From Bolinopsis microptera (taxonomy: Eukaryota > Ctenophora > Tentaculata > Lobata > Bolinopsidae), in the NCBI RefSeq assembly GCF_026151205.1, contig NC_087075.1:11950303-12014302 (forward strand): a DNA stretch of 64,000 nucleotides, read 5' to 3'. Position numbers and translations under genes: made by a program. The notes under the pieces were generated by a model. That model had not been told where the DNA came from. It searched no databases and was given only the letters and a program-made list of their open reading frames with translations. Of this stretch, positions 13,501 through 26,298 are shown piece by piece. Each line of letters opens with the position of its first letter. The first letter of the stretch is position 1.

Positions 13501-13556
13501 GAAAACCATTTATTCTTTGAAGTCAAAGTGTCCCAGTGCGGCCGTTAAATATAATT
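10531..13556. other. Long stretch without a supportable gene
   Basis: No exon pair, transposon ends or RNA gene could be supported. Only short open frames are present, with ordinary AT-rich composition. Confidence 0.45.
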
Positions 13557-13599
13557 TTGTCGAGTGACAACGTACAACTTGTACGTTGTCACTCGACAA
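13557..13599. repeat. 21-bp perfect inverted repeat with 1-nt spacer
   Basis: TTGTCGAGTGACAACGTACAA is followed, after one C, by its exact reverse complement. An outer pair, CCGTTAAAT (13542-13550) and ATTTAACGG (13627-13635), is also inverted around it. A second stem lies just downstream at 13703-13748 (agacggaaaatt / aattttccgtct). This could be a degenerate short foldback element. Confidence 0.8.
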
Positions 13600-14130
13600 C
13601 ATCTACAAGATGGCCAGAATCTATGCATTTAACGGTCACAAATTTTAAGGTGGTTGAGTATATCGAATTGTACGAACTCCATATGGTACAGTTTTTGTAA
13701 ATTGAGACGGAAAATTGTCACTATTAGCTACGTTTTAAATTTTCCGTCTTATATTAAGACTAATAAGTCTGCTGTGAATGTATATAATTACTGATGTGCT
13801 TGGCTTCTTTATGGGCTTCCCTATTTTATGACTAAGTTTATAAATATTGATTTTCCCCGTACCTTTTTGACTCGTAGGAGCAGTTAGCAATCCATTCGGG
13901 CACCGGTTGTTCTGCGAGTTCTTCAACTTTGTTTCGGCATTTTCTTCCGGTACACTTACTGGATTCTGTAATTAGTATCCGACGTAAAATATATAAAACG
14001 TCAAAGACTTATGACTTTAATTGAGCTTCAAATTAAGACTTTCACTAAGTTTGCGCAACCGCTATAAGAGCAAAACGTTGCTTATAAGTTTAAGGCTTCG
14101 TGAATAAGAAATATTTCAAACTAAAATAAA

Positions 14131-14235
14131 ATGTTGGTAGAAAACGATCAAGACCAATTTCCCTGCCAGAGACTTCCAAAGACTAAGATTCCTCAGACGC
14201 TAGTATATGCTTATATGAAAACCAGAGCCAGTGAA
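14131..14235 (+). CDS. Possible first exon of an unidentified gene
   Basis: An ATG opens a 35-codon frame (…QRLPKTKIPQTLVYAYMKT…) that ends exactly at an optimal donor, GAA|gtaagt. A candidate continuation after an acceptor near 14426 is ambiguous in frame. No homolog is recognised. The support is one good donor and protein-like composition only. Confidence 0.22.
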
Positions 14236-15344
14236 GTAAGTATCACTTCATTATTCGCTCATACAGTCATTAAAGAAATATACTATCATAAGCTGACCTG
14301 AACATAAATCTAACCATTCCCAAACCATTGTCCAGAGTATGATTTATAGACAAGAAAAGTATAAAACGTATAATAGGTACTAACTTTGTTGACTGATCTC
14401 AAATTCGATGAGAAGTAAAACGGTAGCAAATAAACGATACATGGTTAAACTTATGGTTCATCCCAGCCATCTTGACGGTAACAGGTTCTTCTCGTCTGAA
14501 CCTACTCAACTCGAAGAGGGATCTACTAAGGGTCTAACTAAAGTCTACACAAATTCAATGGGTCATAGACGGCACTTTTACTCAACGTGAGATTCTGTAT
14601 TTCTGAGAAATCTGGAATGTATACACAAGGGGTATTTTTTTGTGAAACTTGATTTTGAGATAGCAGTCTGACCAACAAACCAGGACTGGTGACCGAACTT
14701 TTGAGGGGGTCCCGGACCCCAACCGTCCACGTACCGGTGACCGCAGCCCCGCAGGGCAGGCGCGCCCATATTTGATCCCAATTTGACCAAATAATGGGCC
14801 AAAAACCATATGCCCATATTTAGGTATGAATACCAAATTTTTTCCATCGCCTAAAAAGGCAATAGATGGTTAGAAGTGGTAGGATTTGAGAATGGGTATA
14901 GTGGGTATAGGTTTTTCGTGGTGTCACAAAGCAAAACATGCATTAACCTCCGCAAACACGTGCTCCTTTACAAATTATCTTTTGATGGTCGCGCGCGCAT
15001 TTTACAATGCTTTTATGTCAAGGTGTACTCTATACCAAGAATCGAGCTAATAAATCGTGTACGGCGCGCATGTATATCTCTTTTCGCTATTACACATTTT
15101 GATTCGCATTGATATTTGTCGTTTAAGCTTTCGTTAACTTCATGCGATACAAACTTCTCATTTTGTTGTGGGTGCTTGGTGCAACCCGATATTAGTAATC
15201 CGTTATGTTGTTGTATAAATTATGATGTTATGACTATCATGTTGAACATGATTGCCCATAGATTGATTCATTATATTTAGACGAAATGAACGATACATTT
15301 TATTATGATTCACATTGTATTAACTACCACAGATTTGATTGGGT
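14236..15344. other. No gene seen; local GC-rich patch
   Basis: Mostly AT-rich. At 14690-14770 there is a short GC-rich patch that stands out from its neighbours and may be the remnant of a repeat. Open frames covering it on the minus strand lack any recognisable domain. Confidence 0.35.
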
Positions 15345-15886
15345 GACATCTGTCCGACAGTCGAATTACCGGTTTCGGACAAGAGTCGCTGTCAGATAGG
15401 AGTCGTTTTTGGCGACATCTGTCCAACTTTCGGATCACAATCGCAATTTCAAATCACGTTCGTATTTCACAAGCTCACGTGTAATCTTGTGACGTTGCTC
15501 CCACAGTCCTAATATAATGCTGATTTGATCCATTGAGATCTGATCCATCGATACGTGATTGACTATTTGAGGACAGGATCATGCTATACTAGCCGTACAC
15601 TAACAAGCTGTAACAAGCTGCCAATCACATCACAGCCTACATTACACGCAGGAGAGCGGTATGGAGATCAGTTATTTATATAACATTTAAACTATTGTCC
15701 AATTTTTGACATCAAATGAAAATAAACTATGGTAGAGTTCAGCTCAGGTCATATCTCAGTTCAGATCATGTCTCTAATTGGAAAATGGAAATGTGTCTTA
15801 TTGCAATTAGATCACGATTTCGGACAGATGTCTTTTTTTTCTGGTAACATATTGAGTCGGACAAAAGTCGCTGTCGGACAGATGTC
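15345..15886. mobile_element. Inverted-repeat element of about 540 bp
   Basis: GACATCTGTCCGACAG at 15345-15360 is exactly mirrored by CTGTCGGACAGATGTC at 15871-15886. Shorter internal copies of gacatctgtcc (about 15414) and ggacagatgtc (about 15824) and of 'agtcgctgtc' repeat the motif, so the ends are built of subterminal repeats. There is no transposase ORF. The target-site duplication could not be fixed. It is probably a non-autonomous DNA transposon. Confidence 0.6.
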
Positions 15887-18800
15887 CTTTTAACTGCATC
15901 ATGCATATCACCGCACAGGCTACACTACGGTGTCCGGTCGTTTAACTTTCGATTCAAATAATTGACAACGGCAATCCCTCCATTTTGTTCTCTGTAACGC
16001 CCCAAAGAAATTTGGTAATTTAACCAATATGAAACAATTGTTAATTGTAATTAATTACGTGGCGATGGAAATCTAGCGTCCGCTAACCGGCGCAATTCTT
16101 GTTTCATTTAGGCCTCCAAAGAAATTTGGTGGCCACTATCCGAAATCTCCCCGGGAAAATTCAGATTTTGGCCGCCATGTAGGTCGATAACTATGTCAAC
16201 TATATTTATTGTTTAATGTGTATAAATTATGCGAATACAAAGAGTTGCATGAGCTATTTCTCTTGAGTCTTGATCATACGGTGTATCTTTATTCTTTAAC
16301 CTTCTTAGGTCTAGACTAGCTAAATAGCTGCGCCCACTATCTTCAAGCACAATTTATAGACAGTCAGCATCGTAGGTGGTGCTGTATAAATACTGTTTAA
16401 GCACGCCCCAATAATAAAAGTAAAATGGCAAAAAGGCGGCACTAAATAAACTGGTTAGTAAGTTATGTAGCTAAATCAGGTGGGCACCACGCCCCCGCCT
16501 GATCGTGCCTAAACTACCCATTTATCCATGTCACTCAAACACCCCCAAAAACGACAATTTTACTATTAAAGCTTTGGTAATTGGTATGGAACCATTTGAC
16601 AAACTTTGGCTTTTTGAACTACCCTACTGGTTATGTAGAAACCCTGCCCCCGCCTCGTGCCCAACCTGTCCACGTGCTCCTGTGGACTGTGGAACAACCC
16701 CCCCCCCCCCCCCCGTACAGTATTTAAAATTAAATAAGTATTTAGCTGAACTATATGGTAGGCGGGCGTTTTTTGGTGCTGTATTGCTGATTGGAGATGA
16801 AATTACTCATGTTTTAATTTATAAAATTATATTCGTTACGGTCGATTCATGCCACATGAGGGGACAGCATTCAACTAGTTTTCAATGAAAGAAACAGTAA
16901 CATTGATTGAAATACTGTTGCCCTGTTCGCAGTTCCTCAGAATCAACCCTTATAGTAGCACCTCGCAGAATACTGTGTATCTTTTATTAAAGTGTATTGA
17001 TGCATTTCACTTAGAACATTCTTGATTCCTCTATATACTCATTTTCATTCTTCGGTATCATCTGAGCTAATAATAATTTTAGATCATCCAAATATGCTCA
17101 AAATGGAGCTAACATCACATGGCCTGATCACCTCTGAAGTATGAGCTGAACAAAACAGATCATTTAATTAAAAAGAGAAAGCTTTAACTCTTCTCTTGCA
17201 GCATTTCCCATTTATGGAGCCAAAACCTCCTCTCTTTGTCAAGCTCGCATGCTTCTGTTAAGACATGTTTATAGATACCAATGTTTTCCAACTACGCATA
17301 TCATCATAATGACGCTCAACATTACGACAAAACAATGAAATGAGCATGTTATAAATCACAGTTAATAGTTAAACAATAACCAGTAGTACTGTATACGTGT
17401 TATGATGATGACACGCAGGAAACTTGACTCCTGACTCAGAGCTGCAGGACTTATATAGTATCTAGCGGGGATTGTTCCTCATTCCGCAGACAGGCTGCTT
17501 CCTCGCTTCCTGGCTGGAACAGTTTTCTGGCAAACGTTTGTTTTTAGATTTCCTGGTTATTGGTTGTTTTGTATAGTGCTAACAGCGTTTTAAGATTGCC
17601 AAGTTCTTTATAGATGTTTAATAGGTGTGTTGATGTCAAGCTAGTGTCTAAATTTTCATACGATTGTCTACTATTTCAAATTTGGCACAGCTATACTATT
17701 TAAATTAGCGTCTGATATTTCAAGACGATGACTTTACAGACTTCACATTTTTCTTCACATTTTTCTTCATATTTTTCTTAGAGCATCGCCGACAATGGAT
17801 AGTGACTGTGAGAACCAGCCGATGCTTGAAAACATTTTTTATTTTTTATTGACACGCATTACGGCATTATATAGTTGTGTTACTGTTAATGACGGATCTC
17901 AAGATTTCCTGTTTTCATTTTTTGATGGGTTTAAAAGCATTTTTTCACACCATTCTTTGTAGTATAAAAGGGCCCGAACTTTTCAGTTATTACATATCAG
18001 TATTTATTAGTTTATTGATTACCACAACTTTGATGGTTTTCCTAGGTTCTTTGTCATCATGTTTGGGGTGTATTAACTTTTAAGCGTTTGATAACCATTT
18101 TCTCAATTTCCTCAAGTACAGAAGAAAAATAGTCGCTTATAAAATGAGTAACGATCGATGGCCACTTCCTCGCAGACACATTTAATCTTGGCCAAAATAA
18201 CTTTGGATTTATCGCCCATTCAACCACATATTTGATACTCATAAATAATTCTAATAGTGATACTTGATTCTAAAGAACGCCACCAACGTCTGAAAAACAC
18301 CCGCGTCGTCATGGCTGAGACTGCATATAAACAAGATGATTTACTACTTTGGTAAATTATGTCTACAAACATCTCCTATTATAGTAGCATTCCTCTTTTT
18401 CCGTTGTAAAATCTTTTTACCTTCGTCGCCACTTAAACACGCTTTCCCAGAACAATGCATTTAGCTAATATATGTTGTTGGAGTTTTGCCATGTTTTCTG
18501 TTGCTTCCTAACTCTGGCTATTTAAATATCTTTAGTCGTTCGAACAAACAATTTATCGCTTCCATTATATGAGTCATATTCTAATAACATTCTTTTATTT
18601 CTTGCCACGTTTCTTTCTTTTCTCCGTGGATTTATAATCGATGAGCACCCAGTACCGTGTGACACCGCTCAATTCTCAAAATGTTGTCTCATTTGAAAAG
18701 GAATTGTACACCGACAGAGAAACAAATTGATTCAGTCCCAAATCAACCAGATATGTGATAACTTGTGATCTCTTGTAATATCTTTTGATGTCTTGTACCT

Positions 18801-21800
18801 TGAGCGATAAGTATTGCAATCTCCTAAGTACTGACATTCAGTCCGAGCATCTGATTGGCTCCGAGCAAATCATGACAAATACCTTCAGCTGAATTTAGGA
18901 TTAAAGTTATTATATATACTGTCCATTTTGCTAGTGGTGTTGGACGACATTCATTTTGATTAAACAAAGCTTTTACATATTATAATGTGTCTAGTTTTGA
19001 ATAAGACAATATATTTAAACACACGTGATATATAATCTTTGACGTAAAACTATAATTTGACGGATAGGGTGAGGCTATTTAACCGTAGTACTGCACAGCT
19101 GCAATGCATCAGCTGCGAGCAGTGCTCCACTACCTTCTACTTGTCTAACGAGAGTCAGTCGATATGGTTATCAAGTTTGACCGTTATTGACATTATTAAA
19201 CCGAACTTGCACAAATTGTAACGCACCAGCACTCAGCAGTGATCAATGCTCCGATACCTGTTTCAATCGTTCTAGAGTCTAGACTGGCTATCAAGTGTTT
19301 TCTTTCTTTTTTTTTCTTTGCTGATTTTGTTTCGATTTCGGTTTGCATTGCAGATGTTCCTAGTAAAAATTCTTTTAACCTTTATAGTGGATAGTAACAT
19401 TCATCAAATCTGTGACAAAGTAAGCAGTTGATTCTGATAGGACTGGAACCTCTAGTACTCAATCGTTAAATGCCTTTTAAGGCTTTTTGTTTAATCCGTC
19501 AAATAACGCATCTAGTCTCATAAATTATTGAATAATGCACATCATCATGTTAAAGACCCAGAAAATAAATACATGGAAGTATTTAAAAGGTTCGCCGACA
19601 GAGAATTACTGAAATTACTTGCTCAATCACTAAATCATTACGGATACACAAAGATTTCTAGTTATATTACTGGGTAACCCCCGCACTTCATGATCTTTTG
19701 ATAAAACAAGTTAAGACGTCACAACTAGGATAAGGAAGTATTTAAAATTATGAAATATTTAAAAGCCTCTCTTTAATAAAATTTCATCAAAATAAAGTAT
19801 TCGGCAAGCTAAATTAAATGACGGGTATGTCCTACAGCTTACGTTTCTGAATTTGAGCGAGTTGGTGATCTTTGGACTTTGACGCATGTTCTGGGCACGT
19901 TATCAAGTCACAGACTCAACAAGCTTAGTGGGTGGTCCCCAATCCTAAGTATATAATACCCGTGTTCAACTCTTTGGTAGAAGTAGAAACCTTTACTCGC
20001 CTGTCAGCGTAATAGAATACGCGATATCTTGCTCGATATCTTTTGGTGCTGCAGATACGCTAATGTTGTTTTAATATATGAACTTGAGTTGTGGAGCATA
20101 TTAGTGACCTCAATGATAAAATTGAGTTCAAGTTGAGGTGTGCGACATTTTAGTGCAATCTTAGTATTTGTAGTGGGGTAAAACTGTTGTGAGATATACT
20201 CGTAGCACACGTGACAACAGGACGCAGTAAACGCGACGCTCCGCGAGTATTAGATTATTATCTCTTGCAGTCCTGCATTCCGCTCAGTTCTTAGTTCACT
20301 ATTTAAGTCACTTATAATTCTGGTGATGGTGGAGGTCCTGAAATATCATTCTCATGCGGCACTGTCAAAACGGGTTTTTTCAGATTTAATTGAGATGGCT
20401 GGAGTAGTACTATCTTCTTATTTTAAAATAATTTAATCCATTTCATGCCTTTATTGCCTTTGGTTCAGTTGGAAACGTAAAAGTAATATAATTTATTAAA
20501 CTAAATGGAACCAGCTCTTGTAAAATTACTGCACCACTTTCCCCCCTTATTGCAACGTGACACGTCCGACGGAACTGCGTTACCAGGGTTACCGTCCGTC
20601 CGGCACGTCTCAGAGGCAATATCCCAGCCGCGTGATCTTAATTTTAATGACAGTTATAGCGCCTGAGATGTGTCAGGATAAAAATCATTTCCACACGAGT
20701 TGGTATATATTTCGTTTTCCTATCACATCTGTTCCGTTTTCTTTACTATTTTCCGGGCATATGGTATATCCGGGCAATTATTCTCTTTGTTGATTTCTTT
20801 ACATTTGTTTGGGTTCCACAATTATAATTATACACGCTGTCCTCAGTCGTTTGTACATGTGAGCTTTTTTCTGACTCCTGGACCAGGACTATTATATATA
20901 GCCTTGGACGAGCTCTTGCCTCTTCCCAAAGTATTAAAAGTTTAGTAAGTGAAACTAAATTGCAAATTTGACTACTTTCTTTCGAGCCTAAAACGCAATA
21001 ATGGAAGTTTCTAGATAACCTCGCTACTATACACTGTCCGCTGAAGTGATGAGCTACTATCACACTGTACTCAGTGCTCAACGGCAATCTATTTGTGTAT
21101 TTGTTTGCTTACATTCACAGTACTTCGTTATTGCGGTGGATTATGATGCATGTCACTCTGTCAATAGAGCAATAGCAAACAATCGTCTGAGATAATTTTC
21201 CGCAATAAAAATACGGCCTTTTTCTTTGTTATGCTGCGGTAGCTATTATTATTTAATAGCTATTTGAGTTTACTTTTTTGCTATGTTTATAATCAAGTTA
21301 ATGATCCAAAGATATTGAATATTCCTTATAGTAATCATTTTTAATGGTACTAATTTTAATCTAATTCCGACTTTCCCTCAAAAATATTCAAATCGTTTAT
21401 TTGTTGCGATTAACAAGTAATTCACAGCAATTCCCTGAATTATTCTCAATTAAGTTCATATTAAGTCATGCCATTTTTAATCTACTCAAAAATACTTGAT
21501 TCAATTGCTTAATGCTTGCCAAATATTTGAATTATTTTGCACTTTTAATCGGAAATCTGCATTCTTATCTATGACTCTATCCAATTCTTATCCTTATTCT
21601 CTTACTTCTCGGAATTCTGAATGACTTAAATATTGAATATTTTTTTAATTTCCTTTATAAGCTATACTTATAAGCTATCTGTTCCTTCGGTGCATGGCAA
21701 ATTACCAAAAATTGACTTCCCTGACTACCCCATTACTGACGACAAACTATTTTAAACTTCCGTTAAAAGTCCCTATATCTAGCTACCTCGGCCCAACTAG

Positions 21801-21984
21801 CTGTCACTCTCTGCTCATGTACCTTCGTCATTAAACTGATGGTTATAGTGGATTCTTCGTGGCTGGTAGGAAACCATGGAAGCAATATATTTAATTTAGC
21901 ACTATAAATAGTTTATAGTGACTATAATGTCAAATACTTGGAGTTGGAGGCTTAGGATTCGTATTAGTATTATGTAATATATAA
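15887..21984. other. Long stretch without a supportable gene
   Basis: Nothing codable could be supported. Items seen: a run of 17 C at 16698-16714, a three-copy 14-bp repeat (cacatttttcttc) near 17750-17778, and two loosely similar stretches near 19090-19150 and 19220-19280. Open frames here have no recognisable domain or paired splice sites. Confidence 0.4.
16698..16714. repeat. C17 homopolymer
   Basis: Seventeen consecutive C bases. This type of tract is often length-polymorphic and often miscounted by sequencing, so any frame crossing it is unreliable. Confidence 0.9.
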
Positions 21985-22041
21985 TACCAAATACTTTGTA
22001 ATATTGGTAATGTAATTACCATTATTAGAAAGTATTTGGTA
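21985..22041. repeat. 57-nt near-perfect hairpin
   Basis: A 27-bp arm beginning TACCAAATACTTT pairs with its inverse ending AAAGTATTTGGTA, with two mismatches and a 3-nt loop. It has the size and shape of a microRNA-like or tiny foldback element, but there is no evidence of expression. The loop is short for a miRNA precursor. Confidence 0.7.
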
Positions 22042-24408
22042 GGACCTGTCCTGCGATGCCGTACTAATGGTAAAATTGATAGTTTCGTAGATCAGACTGC
22101 ATAACTACAGTACTCGAGACGGTTTACCTAATGCACCACCAGTTTAAGCTTTTAAGTTTTTATTTTAATTTTAATTCACAACGTGCATGGTTGTAACTAA
22201 TTATAAGTAGTTTAGCGGGGCGAGGTGTTCCTATTTCCTTGGAGGATAGTTATACTATTTAAGTAATGTTTTATTAAACTCGGGGACACTATCAATGATC
22301 ATGATAATATAATGGTATCATGATTCCTCGGTAATTTTTATATATTCATAATGATTTTATCATGATTTCAGATTTTCAGATTTTCATGATGTTGCTCAAC
22401 AGGTCTATTTAACTATCTAATATCCGGATAGGACCAAGTCCGTTAAGAAAATCACCACAAAGTCACCACATCATCAATTGTTTAAGCTTTCTACTTTTTA
22501 AAAGTAAATATTGGCATCAATCATCGAGGATATATTATGTGATGACGAAATCCACAAATATGCCAACAACAGTTAGGATCATGGCTTTTAAGGTACATCA
22601 ATGTAAGTCAGCAGCTATAGCTTGCATTTGTGAATATGATTACATCTGACAACAGTCACTTAAAGTGCCAATGAGTTGGCAAATAAAGCCCGCCTTTGTA
22701 TGTCAACTCTGAAGTTGTCAGTCGGCCACGAGTGTTAACATTAAGTCATACCATATAGGCAATAAACTAATGTACCACTTAGACATCTCACATTATTAAC
22801 CACTTATTTACAATATACGAACGTGTATATTATTTTACATATTAATATTCATCTCCGTATATTAGAAATATATTCATGACCCCAAGATAGCGAGTATTGT
22901 GTTCTGTTAAATAACTTTCTGGGCCCCACTCATTTCTCTTATTTACATTCCTCCGTCGTGGGTCGTACAGGTCTGTACTATAAGTCACTCTTGTTCAGAG
23001 ATATTGGGCCAAAAACCCACCGTCTAGACCCTAAAGTATGTGTCATCGAAACTTTTTGACTCAAAGTCAGATATTTCATATCCAATAACCTTGTTAAGTC
23101 TGAAATGAAATGAAGCATATTGATATAATATAGCCCCCGCACCTATACTAATAAGTATAATAAGTAACAAGGCAGCTGTCCGCGATCTCATTGTAATCCA
23201 ATTCAGTGCTGACACCCACTTACTGCATTTGCCCCACTGTTAGTGCATCATGGGGGGCAGCCCCATCTCACCCTAACAACGTCACACAATGACGTCACAG
23301 GTCACGCTACCACGTCACTGCATTGCAGCCCTCCTGTTACCATGTTAGCTCTCTGACACGGAAACAGATGCTAGTATACAGTATTTCGACATATAGATTC
23401 GTCACTTGTAACGGCTTCATGTTGCGAAGGAGTATTATTATGAAGGACTATAATTATTATACCGTTATTAACACAAGTAGAGCTTTGTAATTTCTTATTA
23501 CGCAATTGTAGTGCTTGGTACTTGAACTAGAGCTGTTGTTGGTTCATTCTGCATGCACATATTATATCCGCGACTTGTTGTGTGTTTTAACTTTATTTTA
23601 TATATAGCCGATGACTTACAGAGGGTAAAATAATTGTAGTAGTTACGAGTGTTGCGAGGCAGGTGTATTTATATATACAGGGAGACCTTGCAGTTGAGAG
23701 CCGACAGTGTTACATAGTGCTGCTTCTGTGCCGGGTCGTTAGAAATGTTTGTCTTTTCTTAAAGTGGGGGCTTTGCAGTTTGCCTTTGTCGCTTGAGGGG
23801 GGTCAGCGGTCAGCCTGATCTTGATCATACCTTATATACTCAACAATACTTACAATATTGGCGATCGGCCAGCGTTGATTTGTAATAATACCTTTATTCA
23901 AAAATAGATCTTAAATGTCAACTGATCATCAGTGACCTATTTTTGTCTTTTGAATTGGTGTTTGATGTTCAATCTATTGATGGTAAACAGTTAACAGCAT
24001 AGACATCCATATAAGCAGCTACAGGACGCAGTTATCCCATTCTATTTCCATTCGCTACCTTGTTAGGTACCAACTCAAGTAGAGACTGAGAATTAAACAG
24101 CTAACGTATGCTTCTCTTAAAATGACGGCCGCGGTCCTCCAGATAGTTTCACCGTGTACTCTAATAAGGTTACGTTTATGGTGCGGGTATTTTGTTTTAA
24201 TATGCGTCCTCACTATAACCCACTGCGTGCTTAAAGCCCACGCACTGAATTACACGACGCACGTCAGTTAAAATAGGAAGGGTATACTATATCTGCTCCG
24301 TGATCTAGCTTATGATTAATATTATATTTTTACCTATAGTTTACCTAGCGTTAGTATCCTGCAGTCAGCTTGGGTTCTGTTTGGTGGTGCTGCTGTGTGG
24401 TGTACAAT
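22042..24408. other. Mostly non-coding; one short membrane-type open frame
   Basis: Apart from the minus-strand frame at 23024-23191 (listed separately) I see no gene. A TGACGTCA palindrome lies at 23290-23297, about 100 bp upstream of that frame's ATG. Confidence 0.4.
23024..23191 (-). CDS. Short open frame with a signal-anchor-like segment
   Basis: Not recognised. From the ATG at 23191 the frame encodes 55 residues: a short basic head (MRSRT), a hydrophobic segment of about 20 residues (AALLLIILISIGAGAILY) and a polar tail ending in DDTYFRV. This is how a type II membrane enzyme such as a Golgi glycosyltransferase often begins, but the frame stops before any catalytic domain and I find no donor that would continue it. 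It may be an isolated micropeptide frame or chance. Confidence 0.22.
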   Translation of the reverse strand: MRSRTAALLLIILISIGAGAILYQYASFHFRLNKVIGYEISDFESKSFDDTYFRV

Positions 24409-24460
24409 AATAAAACACATTTACAAATCTCATATATGAGATTTGTAAATGTGTTTTATT
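24409..24460. repeat. Perfect 52-bp palindrome
   Basis: AATAAAACACATTTACAAAT… runs for 26 bp and is followed immediately, with no spacer, by its exact reverse complement. Each arm carries AATAAA or TTTATT at the outside. Such a spacer-less palindrome can extrude a cruciform. Confidence 0.92.
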
Positions 24461-24610
24461 TTGGCCAGTTCTTTTGGCAGCTCTGTATTTTGATAACTCA
24501 GGGATCATGCTTCAGTTCAGTCACCTGTCTCTTGCTCGATTGTTAAAGAATTGATTTTACCGTTTGCATTCCTCACCTTGTCTGTTTGTATTGTCCCGAT
24601 CATGAATTGA

Positions 24611-25549
24611 TTAGAACTTTGCATGAATAAATGGAATTTGATCAAAAATTCCTTTTTGCCGTCGTTTTGAGGCAATCGCCTCTTGATTAACAAAGGAGTG
24701 CCACAAATTTACAGTTCTCACGTTCACAATATTAATAATATTCGTACCTTTCCAAATTTTGGGACATTTCAAATCCAATCTCAGTACATTCCATCCGCGT
24801 TCCAAATGACCAGGTATTCAGAAGATTAATAACATTGACTGCATTTGGTTTCGTCTTATAACGCTGCAATATGCAGGTCATACCGCACATACTACGATCT
24901 GAAAATCTAATCATTCCCACCGCAGAACTGTTCAATCAGATTAGAGTTGACCTGGCATAATTCATGGTGCTGCTTCCTTTGACATGTGTATGCTGTTCAG
25001 AACTGGCGCAAAAGTTATAACGTTTGCGCACGTCAGCATTTTCAAACCTTTTAGCCAGAGATTATTGCCCTTCCTTATTAATTCCATCCCTCCCATATAC
25101 TTCATTTAATCTTGACCGTATGTGCTGATCGTAGTCATTTTAATATTCCTACTTTTCTTCATACTCCCTGGTTTTTTGCTTATCATCATTTGACTTGAAG
25201 TTTAAAAGGCTTTATCACTTATATATCAGACCTGAATGATGTGTTAAATAAAACCAATCAGCGCAGTATTAATCCTGTCTATCTCCAGATAGACACATTA
25301 CGCATACACACGGTCTACTGCCCGCGTGTCTTGTCACCATAATGCTGCATTATAATACGTCTGGAACCACCCACAGTTAACAGTATATGGACTAGCCATA
25401 GTATAGAGTAGCCTAGTGTGTCTTGAATTTGTCCTACAACTTTTAAACGGTTCTCGGTTCCAAAATTTATATCGCTGATATTCACTTCTTGGCCGATGCA
25501 TGATCATGTAATTTTTGTAATACCATCTGTAATGGAACCATTTTCCCAT
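24611..25549 (-). pseudogene. Minus-strand coding-like fragments, unidentified
   Basis: Two stretches look protein-coding but belong to no family I recognise. One is an ATG-to-stop frame at 25549-25334 (71 aa), rich in aromatic and basic residues (RYKFWNREPFKSC, NCGWFQTYY). The other is 24870-24614, where a frame reading NVINLLNTWSFGTRMECTE after an acceptor-like tgcag is followed, one frame over, by TVNLWHSFVNQEAIASKRR and a stop. The frame change inside the second stretch with no room for an intron suggests decay, or else chance. The two may be parts of one old gene or mobile-element ORF. Confidence 0.22.
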
Positions 25550-26298
25550 TAATTAAGATCCCCCATGGTTAGTAGGAGTGCAGCGAATTAATTTTATTAC
25601 AATTACGTGAGGCATCAGTTACAGGATGGGATTTCTCCTAAAATTGCTTGGAATTTGCCCTAATTAGATTCCAGTCAGGGCCTGGTTCAGGGAGCCCAGT
25701 CATTATTCTAATTTGATCATCCAATCCAACCAACATTCGAATTTTTTGAGTAATGGTAACAAAATGGTGTAATAGTGTAACTGATTCAATTATAGATACA
25801 CTGGATCGTTGCCCTTCTCTCTCTTTCCACCTTAGAGCACAGAGGTCAAGGAAATATAACATGAAAAAAAGTAGAACACGAAATGAAAGTATTGAGTAAA
25901 ATAAGAGTAACTAATGTATATTGTAAACGGTAATAGTACTTAATGTACGTAAAGTTAAGTCGTGATAAAGGAATGTTAATGTTATGCTGTAATAATATAT
26001 AATATACCATAATCAATGTAGAACTCATAGTTGGATAACAATGCGATTAAAATAAACATGCTGCTAAGATATCATAGTAGGCATACAAATACGATTCGTT
26101 TATTTGCCCAATTCCTGTAAACAAGATGCACACGTCACACACTTTCATCAAATGTTTCTTGTTACATTTTGCTAGTCCAAATTTCTCGCATCTAGTTGTG
26201 GGCTTAGAGAGCCCGTTTATTTGGGTTCTCTTTGCCCCACTAGTAAGGCCTTTCGTGAAAATGTCTCGTTTACAGTCGTCTTTTCCAGTTTTCAAGGG

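Noticed and set aside
14578-14847. Two overlapping minus-strand frames over a GC-rich patch
   Set aside because: No recognisable domain, and two frames are equally open; probably repeat-derived.
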